The translations under genes and the position numbers were made by a program. The notes beneath the pieces are model-generated. The model was not told where the DNA came from, did not search any database, and saw only the letters and a program-made list of their open reading frames with translations. Positions 38,470-50,948 of a stretch of DNA of 64,000 nt are shown here, piece after piece; position 1 is the stretch's first letter, and each line of letters begins with the position of its first letter. The stretch spans positions 1,245,493 to 1,309,492 of the forward strand of contig QAOA01000393.1 in assembly GCA_003255065.1 (NCBI GenBank). The letters are read 5' to 3'. The DNA comes from Cercis canadensis. Lineage: Eukaryota; Streptophyta; Magnoliopsida; Fabales; Fabaceae.

Positions 38470-40891
38470 ATTATAGCGTCTATCAAGAAAGAACCAGAGG
38501 CAATAGATGGTCTGTTAAAGGACTTGGCTCAACTTTTGGAGGAAGAGAAGACGCAGCTGGGAGAAATGCTTGCTTGGAGTAAATGAAGTGCATTGCTCAG
38601 GAGGTAGACACAAGCTTAGAGAGCTACTTGAGAGAACCTGAGCTCAAGCATTTTGAGCAGGCTATCACTCTTCTTCAGCGTATCATAGATGCAAGCAACA
38701 TAAAACGACAGGAATCAACGTCAGTAGTTGGTCACAGAGCTGGCCACTAATGGTGATAATGATTCTATAGTTTCCATTTTTTGGGATGATGGGCATAGGA
38801 AAGACAACTTTGGCAAAACCAATTTATTACAGCTAGACTGTTGTCAAGCGTTTTCCCATTCGTGTTTGGGTGACTGCAACTCAACAAGAGTCTAAATTCA
38901 AAGCACAGGTTCTGGAGATGAAAGAGGATGGAATTAAAGGTCAATCATTGTTCCTGTGATGTCTTGAAAGAGAAGCATGGGCCTGTTGTTATAGATGATA
39001 TCGCAACAACAAAAGGCTGGGATGAACTAAAAGCAGAATTAGGTGGAATGACACAGGGAATCAGAATAGTGCTCACAACAAGATCCAAGAATGTGGCTTT
39101 GCATGCTGACACAAGTAGCACCCCATACCAACTTCGACTAGGAACCAAAGAAGAAAGTTGGAACCTGTTTCAGATGGTGACCTTAAAGCCTAAATTAGAT
39201 TCAGCAGTGGAAAAACTTGCAAGAAAGGTGGTTAGGAGATGTGAGGGCTTACCACTTGCAATCTTATCTCTTGTCTGTCTAATGTCAGCTAATCGCGTGA
39301 CTCATAAGCAGTTAAAATGGGCACTTGACAGAATCAATAAGGGCAAGAACCAAACACCATGGCTGGATGCTGGGGAAAATACTTATCAAGGCCTAGATCA
39401 AACTCTGAGGAACTGTCTTTCTCACTTCACACTCTTTCCTGGAGACTTTGAAATCCCTGCAAGGAGATTAGTCAATCTGTGGGTTGCAGAAGGCTTGGTG
39501 AAATAAGATGAGAGTTTTGAGGACAAGAAAAAAACACTTGAAGATGTTGCAGAGTAGCATTTACTAGAGTTGAGAGACTGCAACATGATTCAAGCAGTGG
39601 AGCTCAAGTCCAATGGGAAGATTAAGACATGTCACTTGCATAGTCTGCTGAGAGAACCCATCTTGAAATATAGTAATAGAACAAGTAGCAGCCAGTGCCA
39701 GTCCTTAAGTAGGCATGTGCAGCGGCGATTTGCTTATCATTTTGATGATCGTGATGCTATTCTTGGTGTGCATGCAAATTTAGCAAATGTCTTGTGCAGG
39801 GAAAGAAATCCCCTCTCCATTTTTTTCTTTGACACCCGAGAGGGAAATAAACCAGGAGAACGCATAGGTAACATCCTCTTTATAGGTATTGCAAGTGGGC
39901 ACTTCAAAGAGGTTAAAGTTCTTGATCTTGAACGTCTATTCAAACCTTTGTTGCCTCAGATCATAAGCAAATTGATTCATCTAATGTATCTAGGCTTAAG
40001 GTGGACTTACTTGGAGGAAGTCCCAACATTCATTGGCGAATTGCTGAATCTCGAGACACTGGATGTAAAACATACATGTATTCACACCCTCCCTAGCTCT
40101 ATCATGAGATTGAAGAAACTGAGGAACTTATATTTGAACCAAAGATGTCGAAGTAAACTTGAGGGCAAACTAAGGGGGAACTTGCTGGAAAATCTTCAAA
40201 TACTATGGGGTGTATTCATAGATGAGACTAGCCCTCTTCTTCATGGACTTCACAGGCTTAAGAACCTTAGAAAATTGAAACTGGCTTTCCAGTTGAAACA
40301 AGAAAAGCAAGAGGAACTGACTAAGTTAATTGTGCAGCTGAACCAGCTTCATTCTCTGAGACTCAAGTCAGTAGATGAAATGGGTAGTGAACCTCAACTT
40401 ATAATATTGAATAATATGTCAAAGCTAGAGAATCTCTCATCCCTGCAATTGTTCGGGAATTTAAAAGACCCACTAAAGGCGAGTCGACTCCCACCAAATC
40501 TTACTCATCTTACCTTGTCAGCTTCAAATCTTTCAGATAAATCAATGCCAGAGTTGCAGAAGCTTACCAAGTTTAAATCATTGCGTTTCTACGCTGACTC
40601 TTATACTGGGAAAACCTGATTTGCACCAAAGGCAGCTTTCCCCAGCTTCGAGTTTTTAGATTCTGGAAGTTAAAGAACCTCGAAAAATGGAATATAGAGG
40701 AAGAAGCGATGCCAAGGCTCATGGAGTTAGAAATCAGGTCCTGCAGCAACTTGGAATTTCCTAATGAACTGAACCATTTGAAGACTCTGCACAAGATACA
40801 GTTACAAGACATGCCAGAGAAATTCATGACAGCAATTGAAAAGAACAAGCGAACGTTTTGGGATGATATTGAGATTGTTTATGATCAATGA
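38470..40891 (+). pseudogene. CC-NB-ARC-LRR disease-resistance gene, broken (NLR2)
   Basis: Tandem paralogue of NLR1. The CC end is readable at about 38585 (IAQEVDTSLESYLREPEL). The P-loop (GMMGIGKTTLAKPIYY) follows a T-run frame change near 38780 and is followed by TAG in YYS-stop-TV. NB-ARC continues from about 38970 with VVIDDIATTKGWDEL, IRIVLTTRSKNVALHAD, the GLPL motif CEGLPLAILSLVCLM and IPARRLVNLWVAEG. TAA at 39504-39506 and TAG at 39555-39557 interrupt the linker. The LRR block 39570-40619 is open and ends with a frame change, after which FPQLRVFRFWKLKNLEKW continues to the stop at 40889-40891. The MHD position reads LHS. The N-terminal region present in NLR1 is largely missing. Non-functional as read. 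Confidence 0.88.
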
Positions 40892-42790
40892 AGACTCACT
40901 CTAGACCTCAGCTTTTTAAAAAAGCTATCCTCTCTTTTCCCCCACTATATTAGCTTGGAATTAATTCACTGTCTATACAAATAAAAATTGAAACTTTTCT
41001 ACTGCAACTTGTCACAGGTGTTTTGGATTCCTTTCTTTATCTGTGCCAGAGCATTGATGAAGATATTGGTGTTGGTAGATGAACATTTTTAGTTTTCCAT
41101 CTGGGTCAGTGTCATTGCCAAGCTTTCTTTCTTGCAGAATAAATTGCAGACTCATTCAGTAATGAGCGATTGTTTTTCATGTTGAATCATTGTCAGTGTG
41201 CTAGCTGTTGCCTTCTATGTTAGTTAAAAGTATCATGAACCCATTTCAATTCATAAGATGGACTCAGTTTTTGCATATGCCTTGCCTTTGAATGACTATA
41301 AGGAGTGCTAAAGCCTAAAATTTCCACAATTGTTATATATTTTACATTAGTTGTTGATTAGTTATTGTATGAACTATGAGGTAATTTTAAAAACAATGTA
41401 CTAGATTGCAGCAATTCAGTTTTCTAACTATTATTACAATTTTTATTATTTCTCTGTCCAAACGTGAGAAACATGGTTCAATTTTTTAATCAGCCATTCC
41501 ATTCCTTAAGGTCAGCTGCAATGTCCTAATTTTATTGGATGTCCTTCAAACATTTCTTCAAAGACTCTTAAGTTCACCAATGCATTCAAAAATGAGTTTT
41601 CTTGCTCTTCTATAACTAGAGTCAATAATGGCTTCTCGTGTTTGGATAATTTGTGAGAGAATTTCAATTTAAACCTTCATGCTGTCATAAAAAAATTTAA
41701 AAAAAAAAATACTACTTCTAGTGCTAATCTTCCCCTAGTAGCTTTAATAATGGACTGTTGAGAATCATACAAGGGTATTTAGGCATGGCTAAGGCCAGAA
41801 TTTCCCAGAGCTTTATGAGAATCCATATCTAAAATTGTTGTAATATCCTCTTCTGAATTTTACTTGAAAAAAGCATCTGCTTTAGAGTTCATTATATAGT
41901 GCAGTATTTAACAGACTAGATTCTTTGTGCTTCTTTCTCAATTCAGTTCTCCAGAATTTCTTTCTCAGATTCTATTGCAGATCCCTGCAGTCCACAATAT
42001 TCTTTCATGTTATATAAGTCAACAAATTTTCTATATTGGTTTTTGCACGGTTGTCAAGTACAGGTCAGAATAATTTTATACAGTTTGGTGGAATACAACC
42101 TATCCACCGTATCCCAAAAATGAAGTTCCATCATCATTGCTTTTAATTTCTGTGATGGCCAAGGGTTCTACAACAAGCACAACTAATTTTGACGCGAAAC
42201 TAACAGCATCTCAATAATATCCATCATTGCTTATCATAGACATATCCAATTTATTCGTATTAAATTTAAGTTTTTAAAATAATTAGTGTCTTGATAAGAT
42301 ACCTTTTCTTCAAAATTTAGGGAAGTGGGAATAAAGAGAAAATTCATCGAGTTAGAAACAAAACATAGAACAAAAAGTTTGAACAGTCAGCAAGGCGTTA
42401 CCAGACCAAAATAATAATAATTTTTAATTAGTTAAATAGTGTCTGCCGTCTCTTGAAAATCAAATTGAAGTAGCCATCACAGTCCTCAACTTCAAAGAAA
42501 TTCCTCTATTCAATCCTAAATTGTAGATCTCAACCCCTAGATAATACAAAAGCACAAGTTACCCACCCAAGACAAAGAAGGGACATCGTTTCCTAGTAGC
42601 CTATGTTTATGTACCTTAAAAAAACCTTAATAAAACATCACATCCTCCAAACGAACAGCACACGAACAATTAGAAAATGCCCTCTGTTGTTTCTTTCAGG
42701 AAACATCACCACCCTATGCTTAATTTTAAAAGTTTTCTAAAAAAAAAAGAAATAAACTAAAAGTCTCCCACCTCTAGCCTCCTCTTTGGT
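40892..42790. other. Intergenic, NSP1 upstream region
   Basis: No gene recognised. The last few hundred bases should hold the NSP1 promoter and leader. Confidence 0.5.
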
Positions 42791-42792
42791 CA

Positions 42793-44532
42793 ATGATTCA
42801 ACACTACTATACACCTTCTTCAAACCCTTCAATCTTTCTTCAATTTCCTGTTAACACAATGACCATGGAACCAAACCCAACTTCAGATCACATTATGAAC
42901 TGGCTTGAAGATTCGGTTTCATTCTTTCCATCATTCTTGGATGATCCATACAGCTCTGGTGATATTGAAGATTACCAGCTATGGGATCAAGGCCAAGACA
43001 TAGGCCATTATCAAATTGGTTCCCCCAATGCTGCTGCCATTGCCACCAACATTACTGCTATTAATAATAATAGCACGACACCCATTGATCAGCCTTATAG
43101 TTCTATAAATTCACCCCCTTGTGATTTACCCAGGAAGCGAAAAAACTGCGAAGATTCAAGTCTCAAACCAGCTTCAAATCGTAAGCACAAGAAAAGTCAG
43201 ACCCGGGCAGTGATTGAAGCTGAGAATGGGGATGCAGTTGTTGAAGGGACAACGGTTAAAAAATATGGAGGAAACAAGAAAGGTGGTGCTAAAGGCAATG
43301 GAAATAACTGCAATAACGGTAATAACAAGGAAGGGAGGTGGGCAGAGCAGTTGCTCAACCCTTGTGCTGCTGCCATAACTGCAGGGCAGCTGAACCGTGT
43401 GCAGCACCTCTTATATGTTCTCCATGAACTCGCCTCCGCCACCGGCGACGCCAACCACCGTCTTGCAGCGCATGGTCTCCGAGCACTGACACAATATTTA
43501 TCATCTTCCACCACTTGCTCTTCTTCTGCTGCCTCTGTAGGGAATGTTACTTTTGCTTCTACAGAACCCCGGTTCTTCCAACGATCTCTACTCAAGTTCT
43601 ATGAGGTTAGCCCCTGGTTTTCCTTTCCCAATAACATAGCAAATGCTTCTATCCTCCAAATTCTAGCTGAAGGAGATAACAGTTCACACACTCTTCATAT
43701 TGTTGACATTGGGGTCTCTCATGGTGTGCAATGGCCAACATTTCTAGAGGCCTTGACTCGCCGGCCCGGTGGACCTCCTCCGTTGGTTCGCCTCACGGTG
43801 GTGACTGGCTCCACTGAGAAGGAGTCCCCATTTTCAATTGGTCCACCAGGTGACAATTTCTCTTCTAGGCTCCTTGGTTTTGCCAAGTCCATCAATGTCA
43901 ATTTGCAGATAAAAAGGCTAGATAATCAACCTTTAATGAAGCTCAATGCCCAAGTTATAGATTCCTCCCCCACTGAAACCTTGATTATATGTGCACAATT
44001 TAGGCTCCACCACCTGAATCATAATAGTCCTGATGAGAGAACCGAGTTTCTGAGAGTGTTGAGGAGCATGGAGCCTAAAGGGGTCATATTAAGTGAGAAC
44101 AATATGGAATGTAGCTGCAACCATTGTGGGAATTTCACTACGGGATTTTCTCGGAGAGTAGAGTACTTATGGAGGTTTTTGGATTCCACAAGCTCGGCGT
44201 TCAAGGGCCGGGAGAGCGAGGAAAGGAGACTGATGGAAGGGGAGGCTGCAAAAGCCTTGACAAAGCAGGGTGAGACGAATGAAGTGAGAGAGAAATGGTG
44301 TGAAAGGATGAAGGAAGCAGGGTTTATGGGGGAGATATTTGGAGAGGACACCATTGATGGAGGTAGAGCTTTGTTGAGGAAGTATGACAATAATTGGGAG
44401 ACGAGAGTAGAAGAGAACAATACCAGTGTGGGACTATGGTGGAAGGGGCAGCCTGTTTCTTTCTGTTCCTTGTGGAAATTGGATGTTAAAGACAAGAGTG
44501 GATCAAGCTCAACACCCACTGCTCGCCTTTAG
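42793..44532 (+). CDS. NSP1: GRAS transcription factor NSP1 (nodulation signaling pathway 1)
   Basis: Intronless GRAS gene. The frame opens at an ATG at 42793 (579 residues), but the family start MTMEPNPTSDHI is at 42859 (557 residues) and is the likelier initiator. The N-terminus has WLEDSVSFFPSFLDDPY, a basic KRK region and an Asn/Gly-rich spacer. The GRAS domain starts at GRWAEQLLNPCAAAITAGQL, with LHRI (QHLLYVLHELASATGDANHR), the VHIID-like core LHIVDIGVSHGVQWPTFLEA, FRLHHLNHNSPDER, and a C-terminal SAW block ending GLWWKGQPVSFCSLWKLD. These match NSP1 throughout. With NSP2, NSP1 acts in the nucleus downstream of symbiotic calcium signalling and controls strigolactone synthesis genes such as D27, so outside legumes it serves mycorrhizal and phosphate responses. 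No defect is seen. Confidence 0.96.
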   Translation: MIQHYYTPSSNPSIFLQFPVNTMTMEPNPTSDHIMNWLEDSVSFFPSFLDDPYSSGDIEDYQLWDQGQDIGHYQIGSPNAAAIATNITAINNNSTTPIDQPYSSINSPPCDLPRKRKNCEDSSLKPASNRKHKKSQTRAVIEAENGDAVVEGTTVKKYGGNKKGGAKGNGNNCNNGNNKEGRWAEQLLNPCAAAITAGQLNRVQHLLYVLHELASATGDANHRLAAHGLRALTQYLSSSTTCSSSAASVGNVTFASTEPRFFQRSLLKFYEVSPWFSFPNNIANASILQILAEGDNSSHTLHIVDIGVSHGVQWPTFLEALTRRPGGPPPLVRLTVVTGSTEKESPFSIGPPGDNFSSRLLGFAKSINVNLQIKRLDNQPLMKLNAQVIDSSPTETLIICAQFRLHHLNHNSPDERTEFLRVLRSMEPKGVILSENNMECSCNHCGNFTTGFSRRVEYLWRFLDSTSSAFKGRESEERRLMEGEAAKALTKQGETNEVREKWCERMKEAGFMGEIFGEDTIDGGRALLRKYDNNWETRVEENNTSVGLWWKGQPVSFCSLWKLDVKDKSGSSSTPTARL

Positions 44533-45474
44533 GTAACTTCACAAGCTTGGTGTTCACAGTTTTATATTCAAGTTAGACATGCCACTACATGCTGAACTAT
44601 ACTTAGCAGTCAGCAAGGAGCTATTGGCTTGGATTGAAGGTTGGTTCACAATCTAGGCTATATCAGGCGCAAAAGGTGCAGTTAAATGGTTGTCCACTGT
44701 CACCAATTTCCATTGTTGAACTCTGATTGAACTTACTTGTCTAGGCTCTGGTAGTTCACATGTAATTCCAGGTTATAGAATTTGTCAGATAAAGAGTGAC
44801 TGCACATTGTTAATATGTTTGCTGTGTGCTTGGTTTTGTTTGAAATAGCATTACTTGAGTTGGACACTTGTGTGTTTTATCAAAATTAAAGAATGACCAT
44901 AATGTGAACAGATATTCCTCCGCTACTCTGTACATGACTGCCAATGATATTAGTAGTTTATTTTCATCTGCGTTTTAACAAGTGCATGGTTGAAAGGATC
45001 AATACAAGTTACCACGAAAATCAGTAGGAAGCGAAAATTATATGCACAAAGCAACCATTTCGAGGTTCCTTTTTTTCTTTTCTTCCCTTTTGAGCAAAAT
45101 TAAATTCTGTATAGTATATACACACTGCAAATACGACCATTGCAATGCCTAAAGAGTTCAAATATCATCACCTAAACGAGACTTATCACTGGTGGGGAAT
45201 TGGGATTTTTATTTTTTTTTTGGGGTGGGGTGGGGGGGCCCGGAGGTCACAATTTTGCCTCTTCCAACCTGGTAAAGCCACATTGGAAAATGTACGTGAG
45301 ATGTATTCACATATATGTCGGGAAAGAGCAGACAAGGAATGGTATCCTTAAACTCTAGAACCCTCCTTACAGAAAGAAGAAAGTAACCATTCTGCTAAAC
45401 AGACCAACACAGCTGATTCAACAAGCATGCAAGACTCCTGCTGCAGTTAACCAAAAAATCAACCTCTCGTCAAC
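44533..45474. other. Intergenic between convergent NSP1 and E3 ligase
   Basis: 3' UTRs of the two convergent genes. A T then G run (about 45210-45240) is the only notable composition. Confidence 0.5.
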
Positions 45475-48400
45475 TCAAGATTCAAATATCCGCACTGAAT
45501 TCCGAATTTCCTGCCTACAAACGGGACACTTAGGGGTCACTTCATGTTCAACCGATATGGCACACCCTTGGCAGCACACAAGATGTCCACAGGGAAGAAA
45601 AACAGAGCGCCTTCTCCTCATGAGGCATATAACGCATAATTGTCCATCAGGAACCTCTTCTGGCTCATCATCAACTGCAGTCTGAGAATCAGCAGCATTA
45701 CTGACATCATGGCTTTGCCGCCGGAGCTGCCTCCATCGCCTCCACTCTTTCCACTTATTCCAGTTCCTGGAAACAATGATATATCTTAATTGACTGGAAA
45801 TTAACAAGAAGTTTCCAACTGACCAAAATTATCATCAATTGTATTTCAATTTTATTTCTACAATTTTTTATTATTAGTAAGGGAAAAAAGCCAACTGAAT
45901 AAGACATATTCATCATGACAAACAAACTTTGTCATACCAAGAAAGGCCATTTACTTCTATCATGCAGTTCTCAACATATGCTAAAACCATCCAAAATTGA
46001 CCAAACCGGAAGTTTAAAGCAAACAATAAGAATAAATGGACTGTAAAGCAAAACAGCATACCTCACAGCAGCATAACCAAGAACGGCAACTGACATCGAA
46101 CCGAAGAGAATACCAGTCCAAAACAGTATATTTGTTTTGAAGGCAAGATCTACAATCATCTGATCTTTACTCATGTCAGTCCTACAAAAGCCATGTCAAA
46201 ACTTAAACAGTTGTTTTGACAAAAGCAGAACCTCCACAAGGCTAAATTATTTGCAATCTATTCACATATGTGCATATGAATATCCATCTAAGAAAGAATA
46301 AAGCATCTTTTATTCAGCATTACTCTTATTAATGAACCCCAATTTACCATTATTGGTCATGAATGCAAATGAAGAATCAAAATGGCCATGATCATTCAAC
46401 CAGTCAATTAACATTTTCCCATAGCATTTACCATATGAGACCACCATTAAATTGAAAAAGGAACAGCATTAAAATTCCTTACAATCAAGCCTCACAAATA
46501 GCCAAAATAAAAAGGGTTTGGAATATTTTCATGAGCAAGAACATAATAGTATATTTTCAAGAAGGGAGAAAAAAGACTCTTACAAAAAATATGGTAGATC
46601 TTTGCTTGATTTAATCTCAGCAATTCCATCTCTAAAACTGCAAAGGCCTACAGCATTGATATCCTTTCCCAAAGGAAGAATTTTTTCTTCATCCAGTAGT
46701 CCAACCTTCAGAAAGAAAAAAATTATGTTAAAATTTCAGCATATGATATACCAAGACATAGTCTCAGAAGAGAGAGTGAAAGAGAGACAGAGCAGAGAGA
46801 GAAGGAAAGATGGGAAGCTCGGAAATAGATGAATGGAAGACTCAACTAACAAAAGTATTAAGCCTGAACACAAATCAACTTTCTCTGTGCATTGCAGTAG
46901 AAGAAAAGCATTCAGAATATTTACTCACTGGATATTCATGACCAAACAGTGCCTGCAAGAATGTGTAAGGAGATGCATTTATGGGTTGCAATTTATGATA
47001 AACTGTTGTGAGAGGTAAGGGATGTCTTGAGCCATCCAGGTTGACAACAACATAATCAGCATGTGTCCATAGTCTACCATCAATGAGAACAAAAGGCACC
47101 TGAAACGAAAACATGATAGTTCCTGGCTATCAGATCTTTAGTTAAAAAAATGATGAGATGAGGGAGAGATAGAAACCTTAATCAACTCCATAACCCTCTC
47201 AAATAAGCATAACAAAGCAAGGCAAATCTTAGTGATAAAAAATTCACTTGGGTAATGCATAAGCCCAAATAAGCAAATATATCTCTAGAACTGAATCAAC
47301 AAGTCCTTTTGGCTTTCTTAACCCATTGGACCAGCTATACAATCCTCTTCTAGACTAGTAACTTACAATCTTCTGGCCATTGAAACTGCAAGCATATCCT
47401 GTTCTAATGTTTGGCTATTTCTACTAAATGAAGTCATCCTCTGGTGCAAGATTTTTTTGAAACAAGATATTCTAGTATATTGCATGTTATCAACTCCCTC
47501 TTTAAAAAATTGATTTCATTACATGAAACTCAAATACCATGTCAAAAAATTATACCAGAAACTACTGTACACATTCGAGACAGAAAATCTGTTACATCGA
47601 CATCAATAATAGACAAAGTTATGTATTACCGTTCTGAATGATGTAGATTCTTGTTGCCTCCAAGATCTTGAAAATATGGCTCGAAGATCAGAAGTCCATC
47701 CAAAGAAGCCCTTCCATTCATTATATATACACTGCATGACATGAAAAACAAATGAAAATTTTTTAGCCTCACTGCTCTGGAATGCATGAACAATAGGTTG
47801 AATGCAAAATAGAGGAATAAAGCAAAGTTATAATGTTTTAGACAATGATAAAATGTCAGATCCCCATAACATCAAGAACATTCATTCTAATGCCAAATGG
47901 ATGCATAGCTTTTTGGTTTCCACAAGAATACTTGCAAAAAAAAATTAAACAAATAAATAAGCAAGCTTAGTCTAAAATCAGACACTGTTTACTAAGCTTG
48001 AGCACTGATAAAATATATAACATAACCAACAAATAATATTATGAAAATTTACAGTTTAATGACAAAACTAAACTGCAATCAACATAAAAAAAAAAAATTT
48101 TAAAAAAAAAAAAGCTCATTATTCAAATTTCAAGAATCCGTCGCTCACCTACCCAAAGTTCATTGGTAACTGCCATAATAGTATAATACTGACAAAGTAA
48201 TAAAGCCAGATAATCACAAATTAACCAATTCATATGGCAATATACACGTTTCACAATGACTCCAGCAATCTGAGGTTAAGTGTTAAGACCCTTTCATGCG
48301 GTTGCTTATTAGATTTTTTCACTAATCCAATAAATGACTTAAAAATAAGCAGTCCTCAGGACTAATCTTCCTAAAAATTTCAAGTTTCCAACGCTTGGTA

Positions 48401-48945
48401 AAATCAAAAGCGAGATTTAGAGTGAAAATGATCATCTTCTAACATAAACCCCAACTTGTCTAACACATTCATATTTAATAATTCAAAAATTCCAAAGCAA
48501 GAAAGCCTAAAATAACATTCAAGATGCTAGGTCTAATTATATTGAAGCGCAAATGCACATAAACAAACACATATAAGGGGGTTACCGTTTGAATTCTTTG
48601 AACCACCACAGCCTTGTCACCTGACTCCCGAGAAACCAAGATGCTAGGTCTGAAGCTCTTCCAGCTGCTATCGACCACGGACTTGGCCTCGACAGTGCCC
48701 CGGACAATTACAAGTTGAGAATTTTCGGAATTGCCTTCAGTTTCGGAATTACCGAGGAGTGATCGAAGGTCAGAAACAGAGAGAGAAGGGGCTTTGCGGA
48801 GCTTATCGAGAGCGGTGGAGTTGAATGTGAATTTGAGGACAGAGCGGACGGTGACGTAGGCTAATGCCACCCCCAAAACGGCGCCGTCAAAGGATAGGGC
48901 TACCTGGTTAAGAAGGGAAACTAGGGCTTGCTCGTGAGACCCCAT
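45475..48945 (-). CDS. SPL2: SP1/SPL2-type RING E3 ubiquitin ligase of the plastid/mitochondrial outer membrane
   Basis: Six minus-strand exons: 48945-48586, 47731-47630, 47099-46929, 46705-46584, 46181-46062 and 45766-45475, giving 388 residues with phases that all agree. Residues 15-40 form a first membrane helix (GAVLGVALAYVTVRSVLKF). The middle is the GIDE/MULAN-type intermembrane domain (SWRQQESTSFRTVPFVLIDG). A second helix is ILFWTGILFGSMSVAVLGY. The C-terminal RING is C3HC4: CVIC, then FLPCGHLVCCQGC, then CPVC. This is the SP1/SPL1/SPL2 family, which ubiquitinates import-machinery proteins in the chloroplast outer envelope (CHLORAD) and is related to animal MUL1. The N-terminus fits SPL2 best; that assignment within the family is from memory of the proteins. 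Confidence 0.92.
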
Positions 48946-48999
48946 TGCTGTTAGTTACTGCTTATTGAGCATCGAGAATCTTCCAAAACGACGCCGTGA

Positions 49000-50400
49000 A
49001 AGAATTGGTAAATTCCACAATCTTCCACCGGAATAGCTGGATATGCAGGAGATGAGAGAGAAAGTGGAGAAGGCGGTGGTGGTCGACGACTCGACGTCGT
49101 CGTTTGGCGGTAAATCAGTAAAAGGCGCGGGTGCGTGGGAGAGACGGAGGAAGACTAACACACTAGGATAATATATTAGAGGTGGTTTTTTAAAGATATT
49201 ATGTTATATTATATAAAAATAATTAATATATAAATAACATGTATATAATATGACATATACATATAATACTAACATATATTAAATGTTTAAATTAAAATAG
49301 TTTTTTGTTTAAGATTTCTTTTTAACTTGTCATTAATTAAGGGATTATTTAAATTAAGTGCACATGAGTTTCCGCTAGTAAGAAGGGAATACTATGTAAC
49401 ATGCATTTAGGAGTGTTCCAAGATAGAAGCACTAGGATTCACATTGATTTGCCTCGAAAGCACGATAGAAAACATTGGTGGAAGCATATAATCGATCTGG
49501 GAAGCAATCAAAATTACAAAATGTAGCAGAGTACAAATTCTTCACTCCCATTTTGGAACCAACTGATCATAGTTCCTGTAGATGAAATAAATGTTATTCT
49601 GAGACAACAACTAAAAAAAAAACCTTGAAATAAAGTTTTTAATTAGGGAGTGGTGGCTTTTGAGCTATAGCCAAACTCATTCATTGACTTTTATTTTTTC
49701 TTTTACTTTTGTGCCCAAAACCCCATTCATTAACTGATCAAGACNGTAGTTGAAATAAATGTTATTCTGAGACAACAACTAAAAAAAACCTTGAAATAAA
49801 GTTTTTAATTAGGGAGTGTTGGCTTTTGAGCTATAGCCAAACTCATTCATTGACTCTTATTTTTTCTTTTACTTTTGTGCCCAAAACCCCATTCATTAAC
49901 TGATCAAGACTTTAATTATAATAGATTTGAATATTCTGAATCGAATTGTTGTAAATTTAATATCTCAACTCAAGAAATTATACAGGCTAAACAGTCAGAA
50001 ACAAAAACACCATAACACTAAAACAAAGGCACACATAAACTGTGAAGCCAAGGAATTTGGCAACATATATAATAATAGACTTGGTTTATTGAAGAAATTA
50101 TACATGCTAAAGTATCTGAAACACAAACACCATAGCTACACTCCTATCATTGAACCTTTGCAGTAGCGCACATTATTTGCCGGAGAAAAATGTGGGGTAA
50201 TGTTCCTACTGGTAAGCTTCTTCTGTAAACACCTGCATGCATTCATCAATTAGCAATGATTAGCATTATATAAATCAGTTATCAAAATAATTTAAATAAG
50301 TAAAAATGAAATTTTGCAGATAGATTCATTTTTAAAAGTGATTTAAAAATGTCTAAAAACAAGCAGAAAGAGAGGGATTTTGGAGATATATACCAGAAGA
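49000..50400. other. Intergenic with an N-separated duplication
   Basis: Apart from the duplicated segment at 49578-49910 nothing is recognised. The bidirectional flank of the E3 gene (48950-49160) is GC-richer and likely its leader and promoter. Confidence 0.5.
49578..49910. repeat. Direct duplication of about 166 bases split by a single N
   Basis: 49578-49744 and 49746-49910 are nearly identical (both run from GTAG through TGAAATAAATG to TGATCAAGAC) and abut at N 49745. Few substitutions separate them. This looks like two contig ends that overlap but were not merged, though a real tandem duplication is possible. Confidence 0.85.
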
Positions 50401-50404
50401 ATAT

Positions 50405-50732
50405 TCAAGGGCATGGAATGACATACACTGTAACATAAAGGGAATTGAGGACACTGCGTTTGCACTTGTTGCAACAATTTCGATAGCATCTTTGAAATTT
50501 ATCAAGACTGGTACGAATTGTCCAACAGTCATAAGAACAAAATACACCACAATAAAGAAGCTTTGATTTATCTTTCTCATAACGTGGACGTTTACGAAAA
50601 CCCATGGTATGGGACACTAGCTTGAAGCTCAGAATGTGGGAAAGAGGAAGAACTTTGTGTTGGAATAGAGTTTTTGTCTTGCACTTGCTCTGATTGTTCT
50701 ACAACTTGCACAATGAAGATCAACACCAACAT
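50405..50732 (-). pseudogene. Cysteine-rich secreted peptide locus A, frameshifted
   Basis: An ATG at 50732 starts a short hydrophobic stretch (MLVLIFIVQVVEQSEQVQD) followed by a Ser-rich spacer and TAA at 50592-50594. The cysteine domain continues in the next frame: LLYCGVFCSYDCW, then CYRNCCNKCK and a tail VLNSL ending PCP before the stop at 50405. Read across one indel near 50605 it has the full layout of the family: signal, spacer, C-x3-C-x3-C-x12-C-x3-CC-x2-C and a terminal CP. As read it is broken, but a single sequencing error would be enough to cause this. Confidence 0.66.
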
Positions 50733-50948
50733 ACTCCCTTCTTTTAGTTCAAGAACTTTCAATTTAGAGGATCTGCAACTCCAACATTAATATGACCTGG
50801 ATCATAAGCTTTCAAACATAAAGTTTAATTATGAAAACGATATACTCTTGCTGACCCATTTTTAAAATAAAAAAATAAAACGAAAATCCTTTGTCTTTTT
50901 CCTTTATATATGCATTCTTAAACCTTCTAGATTCCGAAATATTTCAAT

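Noticed and set aside
43197-43595. Long open frame antisense to NSP1 (132 codons)
   Set aside because: Shadow of the conserved GRAS coding strand; no family features and an arbitrary start.
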